Source of the DNA: Gossypium raimondii
Lineage: Eukaryota > Streptophyta > Magnoliopsida > Malvales > Malvaceae
Direction: 5' to 3'
Length of the DNA stretch: 64,000 bases
Assembly (NCBI RefSeq): GCF_025698545.1
Contig: NC_068570.1
Span: 54,331,924-54,395,923, forward strand
Of the stretch, positions 24,728 to 35,169 are shown in pieces. Position 1 is the stretch's first letter. Every line of letters starts with the position of its first letter. The notes beneath the pieces are model-generated. The model worked only from the letters and a program-made list of their open reading frames with translations. It had not been told where the DNA came from and did no database searches. The translations under genes and the position numbers were made by a program.

Positions 24728-24841
24728 TAGGGTTTGAGGAATTTTTATCATTATAGAGTAAAAGTAGTTTGTAGACGGTAAATCCGATGTATAAGCGTTT
24801 CCGGTCCTAGGAAATCATGAGGCCTTTGGGCCTTGTGGGCT
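24728..24841 (-). promoter_or_regulatory. Telo-box and site II motifs of the RPL35A promoter
   Basis: TAGGGTTT at 24728-24735 is AAACCCTA on the gene strand (telo-box), about 80 bp upstream of the ATG. TGGGCC at 24827-24832 and TGGGCT at 24836-24841 are site II (TGGGCY) motifs, about 180-195 bp upstream. In plants the two together are typical of ribosomal protein and other growth-linked promoters, where TCP factors bind site II. Confidence 0.7.
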
Positions 24842-25169
24842 CCTTCATTATCAAAAGCATCTATTCAGATACACTCTCGCATGCTGATCATTATATTAAG
24901 ATTCAACTGAATTTTATCGCATCTACTTAAAAATAACAAAATAGCTATTAAAAGAGTAAATTGATTATTTTATTAAAATTTCATTTATTTTTATAGTTAA
25001 AAATTGATTCTTGTTCGTTAACAAGAGATACAGGTGGCATGCTACGTATCACTGTCTAATTATTTTGACAGTCACGTCAGCTTTAATGAATACAAATGAT
25101 GAAATTTTTAATAAAAAGGACTAATTTGTCTAATTTTTTAACTAGAGGGAGTAAAATCTAATCTTGATA

Positions 25170-28100
25170 TCAAACATCAGCAAATACATGATATTTTTTG
25201 GAATCAACAACTATCAGCCTTATAGCCGCAACTGTTGCTGCAATCGACATACAACTAAAGAAAACAACATTGAGCCAAAGCCATGATTGTTGTAAACTAC
25301 TCAGTGAGCTCTTCTTTGCCACAAGATACATATGGCTTGCAAGTATAAATGTTAATGGAAATGTGCTTAATGCTCCTGTAAGACTCTCAAAATCCCCGAG
25401 GAACGGGAGAAGAGCCGACACCGTTGAGCTGATAACAAGGTAACCACCCCTTGCTACGATTCGGAAAGTTAAGCTTTTTAACTCAAAGGCTCCTCCGGTG
25501 ATTTTGAACTTTGTGTCCATGTACTCGTATGCTGGACTCGCGAATATCTACGGCCGGTTAAGGAAGCTAAATCAAGTTAGTGTAGCGGCAGGTTATCACC
25601 GAAGATACGCTCAATATTTGAAAAGATATGGACAAGTATTTGCTTACATGCAAAGCAATGACTGATTGCAGGAAGGCCGAAATGTTAGCAGCGGCCTTTA
25701 CCCAAACTGGACCGCTTACGTTGCTAAGCAAATACGTTGATGCCGAAGCTCCGTAAGCCCAGTAGCCAATAAAAATAATCGCATACATCGGTACGACTCC
25801 GATGGTGAACTGAAAGTACAAAGCTTTCAGCATATTCTCCACTGCAGGCTGCCTCAATGTTGCCTGTTATGAAAACAATGGTTGAGAAGCCTAAACAAAA
25901 TTAAATACGGAAAGATAATGCAGTTAACTATGTTACATCTGACTCTTCATTTCAAGATTCTATAACTATTCTTATAAGCCCACCTGTATTTCTGGAACCA
26001 TTCCAGTATTGAAAGCAAACATAAGATTTGAAGATGCCCCTATGATTGTAAATATTTTACCGGCTGTTGTCCCATGTATGCTATAATCTCTAGGAGGTGC
26101 ATTCATTCCTATAAACAACATGGGAGTATCATTATTTGTACGTCTATCAGTATGTCCAATTATGTATCCAACACGAGTATTTCAAACACAATAAAGATCT
26201 GAAGCGACATGGAGTGAAACGAATTGAAATTAATCTAAGCCACTCATATAGATAGGTTATCTTTATGTTATTTCGACTCTGCATTTTTTTAAATATGAAG
26301 GTGTTTTGATTATAAGAAGTTACCATCTTTAGCAGCGACTCTGCATTTTTTTAAATATGAAGGTGTTTTGATTATAAGAAGTTACCATCTTTAGCAGCGA
26401 GCACGGATGCGACAACTATGTAAATGAGGCTGAGAATGGTGGAACATGCTAACCATACTCTTAGAGACGACAAATTAGGGGTTGAAATAGCAAACAATAT
26501 ACAAACAAATCCGGCTATGGCTGTAAAATATGGAAGCTTCATGGTAACCTCTTCCACGAAAAGCACATAACAAGCCTGCATTGAATGTTCCTTTACTTCA
26601 GAAATTAAAAAAAAAAATAGAAAGTTATTTTTAATTTTCAGGCAACAAGTTTTCAAAGTGCTTGTAAGGCTACTTTTGATGGGACAAAACCTTTGAATCT
26701 GAACACATGTAGAATATCATAATGGCAAAGTATGGAAGCAACCTTTAGTAAAGTTACTATGGTTTTTACCTTTAAAGAAGAAGCACCCAAAATGAGAAAC
26801 CCAATGTTGATCATGAATAGATTAACATATTGCAATGCCCATGTTAGATAATAAGCTTTCCTACCTGTTGATACACGAAAGCTCATCTAGCAATCAATCA
26901 AACAAATAAGTACATCATTAACATTCATACTAAAACTGAAGATATATTCCTATCTTACTAGGATCTGAATGCAAGTGTTGAACTATAGATATATATATAT
27001 TCACCATAGTCGTGGAAAAATACTATAAGATTGATATAACCATTTCAACTTTTAATCCATCTTTTTAACATCAGACATATTGAAGGATGAGTGGTACCGT
27101 ATATTTCAGCAGCAAGATCTCTGTATCTGATATGGCGCTTTCCTCTAAATTCATGAAGCTTGGCAACAAGCATATTAGCATACAAAGATATGGCGGTGGC
27201 TAAAACCAGACCAACTACACCTCCGATCCAGCCAAGATGGACCATGATGGTTCCTGAATATCCCAACACAAACACACTGTTCACCCCACTCGTCAACACA
27301 ACTCCTGCCTGGAACCATGAATCTGTAATCTCACCAACACACCTCAAATTACCTCCGAAGGCCAACCAAGACATGGAACATCATATCACATGATTCTATA
27401 CATTGGTAAGAGTATTATTTTCTTTCAATCATATGAGTCAACAATAAATTAATTTAATTGGTAATATAAAAATTTATTTTAAAAATCTTATTTTTTATAC
27501 TAATGTTTTTTATCTTTTTAATTTTATATCCAACTATTGCAATATATCATGTAATAAATAATCTTACATAGAAAAGGAAAGGAAAAATATATTTATTCTA
27601 AATTTCACTATTTTGAAGACCCAATATGAAATGTGTTTATATTTAGACAACAATATGACATATCTATTTGTACAATATTTAAGAAATTTATTGAGTTAGT
27701 GTAGCATTACTTCCGATTCAGTTAAGTAATTACTAAAATACTTCTTTTTATAAAATAACCAAATATTGATATTGCCTTTCCATTGGGTCCCAACTTAATT
27801 AAGCAATTACTAAACATGCTTTTTTTATAAAATAATAAAACATGTAAAATTTTAAAAATACAATTGATAAGATTTAAACCCAAAATATCATATTTTTAAT
27901 ATTTTGATTGTAACTAAAATTTCATTTTATAAATATATATGCTTGTAACATAATTTTTCCTACTTATATCGTGAATATGTCATAATCTAATATAGATAAA
28001 ATGTCAATCAAATCCATTATCATCTTGAAAACCCATAATATATATATACTAAAATATCATGCTAGTTACTAGGCAACAACATTAATAAAAATAATATAAT

Positions 28101-29573
28101 AAAATAAAAGCATAATGGATTTTTATCTTACTTTATAAAAAATTATTTTAGTCATTTATTTAATTTTTTTATCTATTTTAACTTTTGAACTTATATTGTT
28201 TGTTTAATTATCTTAAAATTGATAGGAAAATTAATGTTAGTTTATTGATTCACGTGTATGTCACATTAGTAATTAATAATTTTTTAAAATTTAAAACATT
28301 AAAATAATTTATATATTTTTAAAATAATTTTTGAATTTTTAAAATTAAAATTAATTATTTGTTAAATCTTATAAATTTGAAGGACGCCTAAAATAAAAAT
28401 AAGAAAACTCGTTGGTTGAGTTCTTAGATTGATATCATTGTTCTCATAGTAATTTAGGCATTCTAATTTAATTAGTTCAAGATTTGAAAGTTTATTGATA
28501 TTTTAAAATAAAAAAATGACGAACAAAATCAAAATTAAAGGTTGGCTTATTTACATGTAAAAGGTTTTCTGAAAAATATTTGTTGTATTTTCCTATGTTT
28601 ATTTCACGAAAACAACTTGTTAAATGGAAAATAATTTACAAGTCTACTTAAAATAAGCCTTTTTTCTTGTAATTTGACTTATTTTTTAAAATGAGTAAGT
28701 CATTTTTCGGAAAAGGGTAATTTTATTTTCATTAATATTATTATATTGATAATAAAATTTATTTTTATTTTTAAAATATTTAACATATTAATATAAAATA
28801 TTATATTTTCTAATATTATTAAACATACATATTTAATTTTTATATTTAGTTATATAATAAATTATTAATAAATATTTATTATTTAATATTTCAATTTTAT
28901 TTTAATAATAAATTTTAAAATTTAATATTAAAAGTTAAAATAAGTTTATGTACTCTTCACAAATTTACTTAGTCTCTGTACTTTTATTTTTAAAATTTAG
29001 TCCTCTACTTTTCGATTTGAAAATCAAGTCCAATTGTTGGCATTGTTTAATTTTTTGTCACTTTTGCTGATGTCATATTTTTAAATAAAAATACTTACTT
29101 GGTAATCATGTAATTAAAAATGACGTTGTAATGAACTTGAATTTAACAAAATATCTTTAATATATGCAAAAATAAGGTAAAATATAAATTTATAGATATA
29201 AAATAAACTCAATTAAATAATAAAAGATAATAAAATCTCAAATATACATTTGTTTCATTGAAAATATGTCAAATAATAGAAAATATTTTATACAGATCCA
29301 TCTAAACATTAGAAAATATTAACTTTTTCAAGAAAATAAATCATTTTTCAAAAATCATTTTTTAGAAATTATTTTCAACAGAACTTAAAAGAAAACGGAA
29401 GAAAAAACAATAAGAAAGAACCCCAAAAGAAAAGAAAATCTCAAAAATGGGTAAATAAAAACCATACCAGAGCTAATTTGATGAGCAGTTTCAGGGATCT
29501 CAACAGTTGAAAACCTATCACCTTCCACATCAAATTTATCATCTGCTATCATGTTTGGCTCTCTTTTGATCAT
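25170..29573 (-). CDS. Proline transporter (ProT type, amino acid/auxin permease family), 444 aa
   Basis: Seven exons on the minus strand, in order 29573-29468, 27322-27098, 26864-26770, 26575-26386, 26108-25984, 25863-25648 and 25547-25170 (1335 nt). The cytosolic N-terminus ends [15 protein letters not shown]. ProT signatures follow: [121 protein letters not shown] and [19 protein letters not shown], ending [11 protein letters not shown]. About eleven membrane segments. ProTs are plasma-membrane proton symporters for proline, glycine betaine and GABA. Intron 1 is 2.1 kb and AT-rich. The exon 4 donor region is tandemly duplicated (see the repeat at 26274). The first of two in-frame ATGs (29573, 29552) was taken as start. 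Confidence 0.92.
26274..26400 (-). repeat. 62-bp tandem duplication spanning a splice donor
   Basis: Units 26274-26335 and 26336-26397 (plus 3 bp of a third) look identical by eye. Each holds CTCTGCATTTTTTTAAATATG, a GAAGGTGTTTTGATTATAAG segment and TTACCATCTTTAGCAGCGA. On the gene strand this is the last 15 nt of ProT exon 4 with its donor (GATG|GTAACTT) and the first intron bases. The inner copy (26386/26385) gives the in-frame exon. The outer copy (26324/26323) offers a second identical donor 62 nt further on. Confidence 0.92.
27425..29460. other. Long AT-rich first intron of the proline transporter gene
   Basis: Very AT-rich with no coding potential. A SINE-like head may sit at about 28410-28500 (GGTTGAGTTCTTAGATTG then AGTTCAAGATTTG), too decayed to call. 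Phrases such as CTCTACTTTTCGATTTG and TTTTGTCACTTTTGC around 28985-29060 resemble text found in cotton repeat arms. Confidence 0.4.
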
Positions 29574-29704
29574 CCTTTTTTTTGTTTTTGATTTTCCTTC
29601 AATGTATAAAAGTTGGGGATCTGGGATTTCTCTTTCTCTCTTTTCGTTTTCATTGTTGAATTCGAATGCGAGAATTTATCACAGGCAGTTAAGTGCTTTG
29701 TTTT

Positions 29705-29713
29705 CTATTTATA
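29705..29713 (-). promoter_or_regulatory. TATA box of the proline transporter gene
   Basis: TATAAATAG on the minus strand, about 135 bp upstream of the ATG. It is followed by a stretch that fits a 5' leader of about 100 nt. Confidence 0.6.
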
Positions 29714-29759
29714 GAAGATCCGATTTTTCTTTTTCTTTTTAAGTCTCAAACAATGAACC

Positions 29760-30016
29760 GATGCTCTTATTAGGCGCATCGTGTCAAAAATGTCGAACCA
29801 AATTTTTTCCCACTCTTTTCTTTTCCTTTCTTTCGTAAACTTCCATTTTCTTGCGAAAATGTTAGAAATATTACTCTTAATTGTTTTTTTTTCTTTTACT
29901 TTTTTAAAAAATATATATATATATTTTTAACTAATCTATACGCCATTTTTTATGCACTTGATCTAATTTGGAATATCGTGTTAAATAACTTTTAAAATGA
30001 TGGATAAAAATTAGAA
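29760..30016. other. AT-rich upstream DNA
   Basis: Upstream region of the proline transporter gene with poly-T and a short TA tract (29907-29923). Nothing else recognised. Confidence 0.4.
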
Positions 30017-30356
30017 GGTAAATTATTAAAATAGTTATTTTTGTTTATCTCAGATTACATTTTAGTCATTTATGTTTAAAACGTTACGTTTTAGTTACTT
30101 ACGTTATCGCGTTGTAATATTTTACTCACTGAGCCGTTAATTATCGTTAATGGTGTAAAGGTAAGCTGAAGTGGCACGTTAAATTATCATTTCAAACAAA
30201 AAATTTGGGTTAATTTATACAATCGATCCCCATGTTTTTTTTTATTTTGAGCAATTTAATTTCTTTATGTTCTTTTAACTTTCTTTTTTTCTTCTTCTTT
30301 ATTTTCCATTTTCTTCTTCTTCTCCCTCCCGTTTTCCTCCTTTCTCCATTTCTTTG
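30017..30356 (+). mobile_element. Single arm of the foldback element family
   Basis: Starts GGTAAATTATTAAAATAGTT and follows the left arm of the complete element at 39538 closely: ACATTTTAGTCA(T/C)TTATGTTT, TTACGTTATCGCGTTGTAA, CATTTCAAACAAAAA, ACAATCGATCCCCAT and TTTTGAGCAATTTAATT. It ends at CCATTTCTTT. The second arm is absent, so the copy is truncated. Confidence 0.75.
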
Positions 30357-32284
30357 AACGTAGTTATTCTATATTTTTCATTCCATTAGTCAAGTTTGGG
30401 TTGGATCAATATAAAATTTTAAGTTCATTTTTTAAGCTTGGTCCAATTCAAAATGAACCTAAAATTTTGACAAAACCCAATCTAGATTAAAAATGCTAAA
30501 CTTGAGTCCGACCTGGCCTACCCGTATTACAATTTTTTTAGACTGTTTTTTATATAAAAAATTAAAAAATATAATACATCAAATACACTAAAAATATTAA
30601 ACTAGTAGTAACTTAGCAAACTCTAAAATAGTAGCAAAATTAACAATAAAAGAGTAGCAATATAATAACGAAATGACAGCAAAACAACAGCGAAATGACA
30701 GCAAAGCAGTAGCAAAAAAGGAAGTTTAGGTTGATTTGGGCCGGGTCAAAAATCATACTTGAGGCTTAACCCATTTTAGAAATAGACCCTTTTTTTATCT
30801 AAGCCTATTTTTCGAGCCTATATTTTTGCCCAAACTCTCCCACTTTTTAAACAAGCTTTCGAACCTAAGCAAGTGGCTCAACCCATGATCAAGTCTATTC
30901 TTAATGTCCCACATTTTGAAATTGTTTTTATTCTCTCTTTGGGTTTAACATTTTGATTGACTGCTGACTTATTGCGTATAGAATGAGATAATTTTCAATT
31001 CGATCCAATACAATTATAAAACTATTAATTATAGAGTATAAATTTTAAAAATTAAAATTATGGCCGACCTTAGCTTTAAGATGAATTTCAGAGAATTTTA
31101 AGATTGTAGGTCTAAGTTTTTCTAAATGTGGATTATGCCCAAATTTATTATGATTAAGGTGTGGATATTTCAGTTCAGTCTATTGTGTTGTGTATTAAGT
31201 TAAATCTAATTTTAACTCATTGAATATGTATTATTTGAATGAATCTTTTAATGTTGATGTACATAAATTTTGTAAAATTTTATAATTTCTTATACCTTTT
31301 ATATCTTTTTGAATTTTGTAAATTTTCATAACTATTTTATATATTTTTTATAGATATTCTATTATCATAAATTAATTTATTTTAATTTGAACCAAAATGA
31401 CACATCATTACTAACATGACATGCCACATCAACATGAATAATCAATGTGTTGTTCATTGAGTAATGGACATGTTAGTTCTTTTGTTAAAATCATGTCGAG
31501 AATAGGGTGAAATTGAAAACCCTGAAATGTTAGGTCAAATTTTGCAATTTTTCCAAAAATAATAAAATCGCATTTAAAAATAAGGCTCCCATTTTTGAAA
31601 ATATTGTTTATTTTTTAAAAGTTAAAAAATATGTTTAGTAAATAGAAAATAAACTTTGTTTTCAACAATTTTAAAATAAAACATTTTTCAGTATCTATTA
31701 CTTCTTACATTGATATGGATTTGAGCGAAAGTAATGATTAACATTATTAAAAATATATTTGAATTTATATGAGTTTGAGCTAAGGTCAATATATTTAAAG
31801 TTTTCATAATGGTTTAATTTAGTGGGCACTACTATATTAAAACTTATAAATAAATAATAGACAGTGGTGATTTTAGTTTTTTTGATCTATTTTTTTTTAA
31901 ATCGTGGTGGTTTTTGTTTATTTTTGTTTTCTCTAAAAGTAGTGAGGTTTTAGTTTTTTTTAGTCGTGCTCTGATATATGTATATGATTTGTTAAGGCAA
32001 GGGCGCTGTCAGATCTATTGTGAGCTGTTTTTAGAGGACCTTGTCATGATAAAGCACAATGATGGTATCCATAAAATTGGACTCCAAGATGACGATGAGT
32101 AAAATAGGTCATTTGAGACTTGACTTTTCTTGCATCATTGATGCGATAGATCTATTGGGACTCTTGGCAGTGGTTTCTTCGTTGTCAAATTGATTTAATG
32201 ATAGTGAGGCTAGGATGCATATATAAGTAATTGATCAAGGTGATGCATATTTAGTTTGTTTTTAAATCCTTCCACTATTGTGAT
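30357..32284. other. Intergenic repeats, no gene
   Basis: Contains a segment (30380-30900) rich in phrases such as GGTTGGATCAATAT, GGGCCGGGTC and CCCAAACTCTCCCAC, typical of a dispersed non-coding repeat, with an internal AGCAAAATxACAGCAAA minisatellite (about 30630-30720). The frame at 31914-32102 has no recognisable product. Confidence 0.4.
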
Positions 32285-33495
32285 TGTACGGCCCATTTTC
32301 CGCCCGGGCCCAAATCAAACCCAAACAAACCCAAAATTATTAACCTAGCCCAAAATTAAAAAAAAGAGAGACCAATGGCCCAAACGGCCCAAACATAAAC
32401 AAATTTTAGCAAAAAAGAAAACCCTAGGGTTTCCCTGCCTCTCCAGCGCCGCGCCACCTGTTACCATGTGCGTCTGACGCCTCCTGCCACCTCCGTACGG
32501 TCACCTGTAAACACGCAAGAAGAAAAGCAGACAAGACTAGACAGAAAAAAATTAGCTTTCTCTCGGCTATAAAGCCGAATATTGTAAAACGAATCGGGGG
32601 GCTTCATCACTGTATTTTGGGGGATTTTCTTTGTAAAAAAAGGCATAACAGAGATTAGAAATAAAACGAGAAAAAAAGGTTGCTGTTTTCTCCTTTTTTG
32701 TTTCTTCGGTTCATTCATTTATTTTATTATATTTATTCTTTTTCTTTTTTACAAATCTGTTCTAAAAAAAACTTTTAGAAAAAGAAAATAAAAAGGGAGA
32801 GGGGGAGAAGAAGGGTCACCTGACCGTCATGAACCCCAAAGATAGGAATCTCCCTTCGTCATTGGAATCGAGTTGAAAGGGAGGAAAACCTCTCTTTTGG
32901 TCTTTTTTCGAGCAGAGGACTTGGTTTTTGAACGCGCCTCAAAGCGCTGGTCGGAGAGGTCTTCGCGACGCCGGCCACCGGGCCCGGTGGCGCTATGGTG
33001 GCGAATGTGGCCGGCTTCTGGAAATGTTGAGAGAGGGGGGAGGGAGACTTATTTTTCTCTCTCTCTTTTTTTTTTAAATGAAAAGGCTGAAATGAGGTTT
33101 TTAAAAAAAATTGACTTAAATAAAGAAAGCTAAACGGCGTCGTTTAGCCCCCCAATGACCCGCGCGCGACCCGATCCGCTCCAGGGGGGATCCGCGCGTT
33201 TTCATGAAATGGGCTATTTGCGCCTTTGGTCCCTCATTACTAATTTGTTTTGATTTAGTCCTTATGCTTGTTTATTTATTTTTTAATTTGACCCCATTTT
33301 TTACACCTGTTTCATTTTGGTCCTGCATGAAACGGTGCGCTTGAAGGCTGGGAATATTTTCCCAATCAGTCCCTTCCTTTTGACGCGCGTTTTACTTCAG
33401 TCCTTTTCATTTTTTTATTTTCGAATTTACCCAGTATTTTCATTTTTATTTCGATTTAGTCCGTGTTTTAGCACTTTTATTATTTAGCTAATTAG

Positions 33496-33543
<48 letters not shown>

Positions 33544-34707
33544 TTACCTTTTATTTTTATTTACCCATTTATTCCCTTTTAGATTTTGTTATATATATAC
33601 ATACTTATATATTTTTTAGACTTTATAATTTATATATGTATGCATATTTTTTATAATATATATACGAACATATTTTTAAATTTTGTAAATATATATATAC
33701 TTACATATATATTTAATAATTTTATAATATGTATATAGACATACATTTTCACATTTTCATAACTTTATGTATATACACGTATATATCTTCTACATTTTAT
33801 ACTTTTATTCATTTTCTTTGTTTATTTAGTTATTTGCATGTTCTTTATTATTTTAAAATGTTTTAATTCTATTCGTTTACTTACTTGCAATTACATGATT
33901 GACTTGTCTTTTATATCTATTTATTTCATTTTGATGATTATTCGTATTATTCGTATTTTCATTACGAATTCATTATTGTTTTGTCGCGTATATTAACATT
34001 GTATTTTATTTTTACTATTTTGCGTTAAATTGTTTTTATTCAATGTATAAATTATGACTTTTTGAATAAAATTTTGTATTTAAATTCGAGAAGGTCGTAC
34101 CCTAACTTACTGGATTTCGGTTTTCATAATAAATCTAAATACACGAATCTTTTCAAACTCAAGTTTTTAAACGATCTCGGGAATTAAGAAAAGATCGTGT
34201 CCTAACTTACTGGGCATGATCCCTTTTCTAAACCCGAGATAATTAAATACCTTTTAAAATAAGTAAATTTTCAGCATTTATTCTCGTATCGGGAATTCGG
34301 GACATTGTATCCTAACTTACTGGATATGATTCATTTTCTCGATTAACGTGAAATATGCTCATTTTCTCAAAAATTTTCAACATTCAGTAAAGGATTGTAT
34401 TTTTAAATCTCTTTAAAGTTTTCAATTTTCGACATTAAGACATTAACTAATCAACTAGGTACCAACTTTGGGGCGTTACGAGGGTGCTAATCCTTCCTCG
34501 TACGTAACCGACTCCCGAACCCATTTTTATGAATTTCGTGGACCAAACTCGTTGTTTTAATAAAATTAAATTGTTTATTAAAAACAACCACTTTTACGAA
34601 GTGACCCGATCACACCTCGTCAAAAAAGATTGGTGGCGACTCCCGTTTTTGTTTTCGTTTTCAAAATCCAAGTAGACCCCGTTTTCATCCAAAAAATGGT
34701 GTCAACA
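32285..34707 (+). mobile_element. Solo LTR of a Tat-type Ty3/gypsy retrotransposon, 2423 bp
   Basis: Begins TGTACGGCCCATTTTCCGCC and ends GGTGTCAACA, flanked by GTGAT (32280-32284) and ATGAT (34708-34712), a 5-bp duplication with one change. No primer site or pol follows, so internal sequence has been lost by LTR-LTR recombination. The 3' third matches the 5' LTR at 58 kb: GAGGGTGCTAAT, GTAACCGACTC, GATCACACCT and GGTGGCGACTCC. It contains an ATT microsatellite and several GC-rich stretches. Confidence 0.8.
33499..33542 (+). repeat. ATT microsatellite inside the solo LTR
   Basis: About 14 uninterrupted ATT units between AGTTTT and ACTTACC. Much TA-rich sequence follows (33580-33800). Confidence 0.9.
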
Positions 34708-34735
34708 ATGATTGTTGATAGTTTGCCTTCCTCTC

Positions 34736-34861
34736 TCTTTTTTTTTTTGTGAATTATAATAATAAGATAAAGCCTGAACAACAAGCGTGACTAGCACGAC
34801 TTGAACTCAGGCTACACTTGGAGCGGTGAACACCATTAACCATTAGACCATCACATGGGGT
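34736..34861 (-). mobile_element. tRNA-derived SINE
   Basis: Read on the minus strand from 34861: CCCATGTGATGGTCTAATGG (A box TGGTCTAATGG), then a B box in GAGTTCAAGTC, then a CACGCTTGTTGTTCAGGC body and a 3' A-rich tail (poly-T on the plus strand at 34738-34749). A related copy with an internal deletion lies at 51738-51800. Confidence 0.6.
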
Positions 34862-35169
34862 TCAAAAATGTTAAAATAAAACTTTCGATGAGTGGTAAAT
34901 TAAAAGTTTAATTAGTGCAATTGGTCAAATTCTACCATATTCATATTTTATTAGTTTTTTTTAAAGGGAAAAGACTAAAATACCTTTAAATAATATTATT
35001 TATTTTAATTATGAAAAAATATTCTCGTAACTTCCTAACCGAGTTAATGAACCGATTGAGGGTTACACAACCTCAATCAAAAGTTTTATTAATATAATAC
35101 ATACTCTTGAATTCCTTTCCTCACATGAACTGCCATTTTCCAGCAAACCAAAGACCAATTTCCAGAGGC

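Noticed and set aside
28410-28500. tRNA-like phrases (GGTTGAGTTCTTAG, AGTTCAAGATTTG) in ProT intron 1
   Set aside because: Boxes too diverged and spacing uncertain; not called as a SINE.
31914-32102. 62-aa frame before the Tat solo LTR
   Set aside because: No motif, no splice partners and no family recognised; likely chance.
33499-33542. ATT run as a possible origin or matrix-attachment signal
   Set aside because: An ordinary microsatellite within an LTR; nothing else supports such a role.
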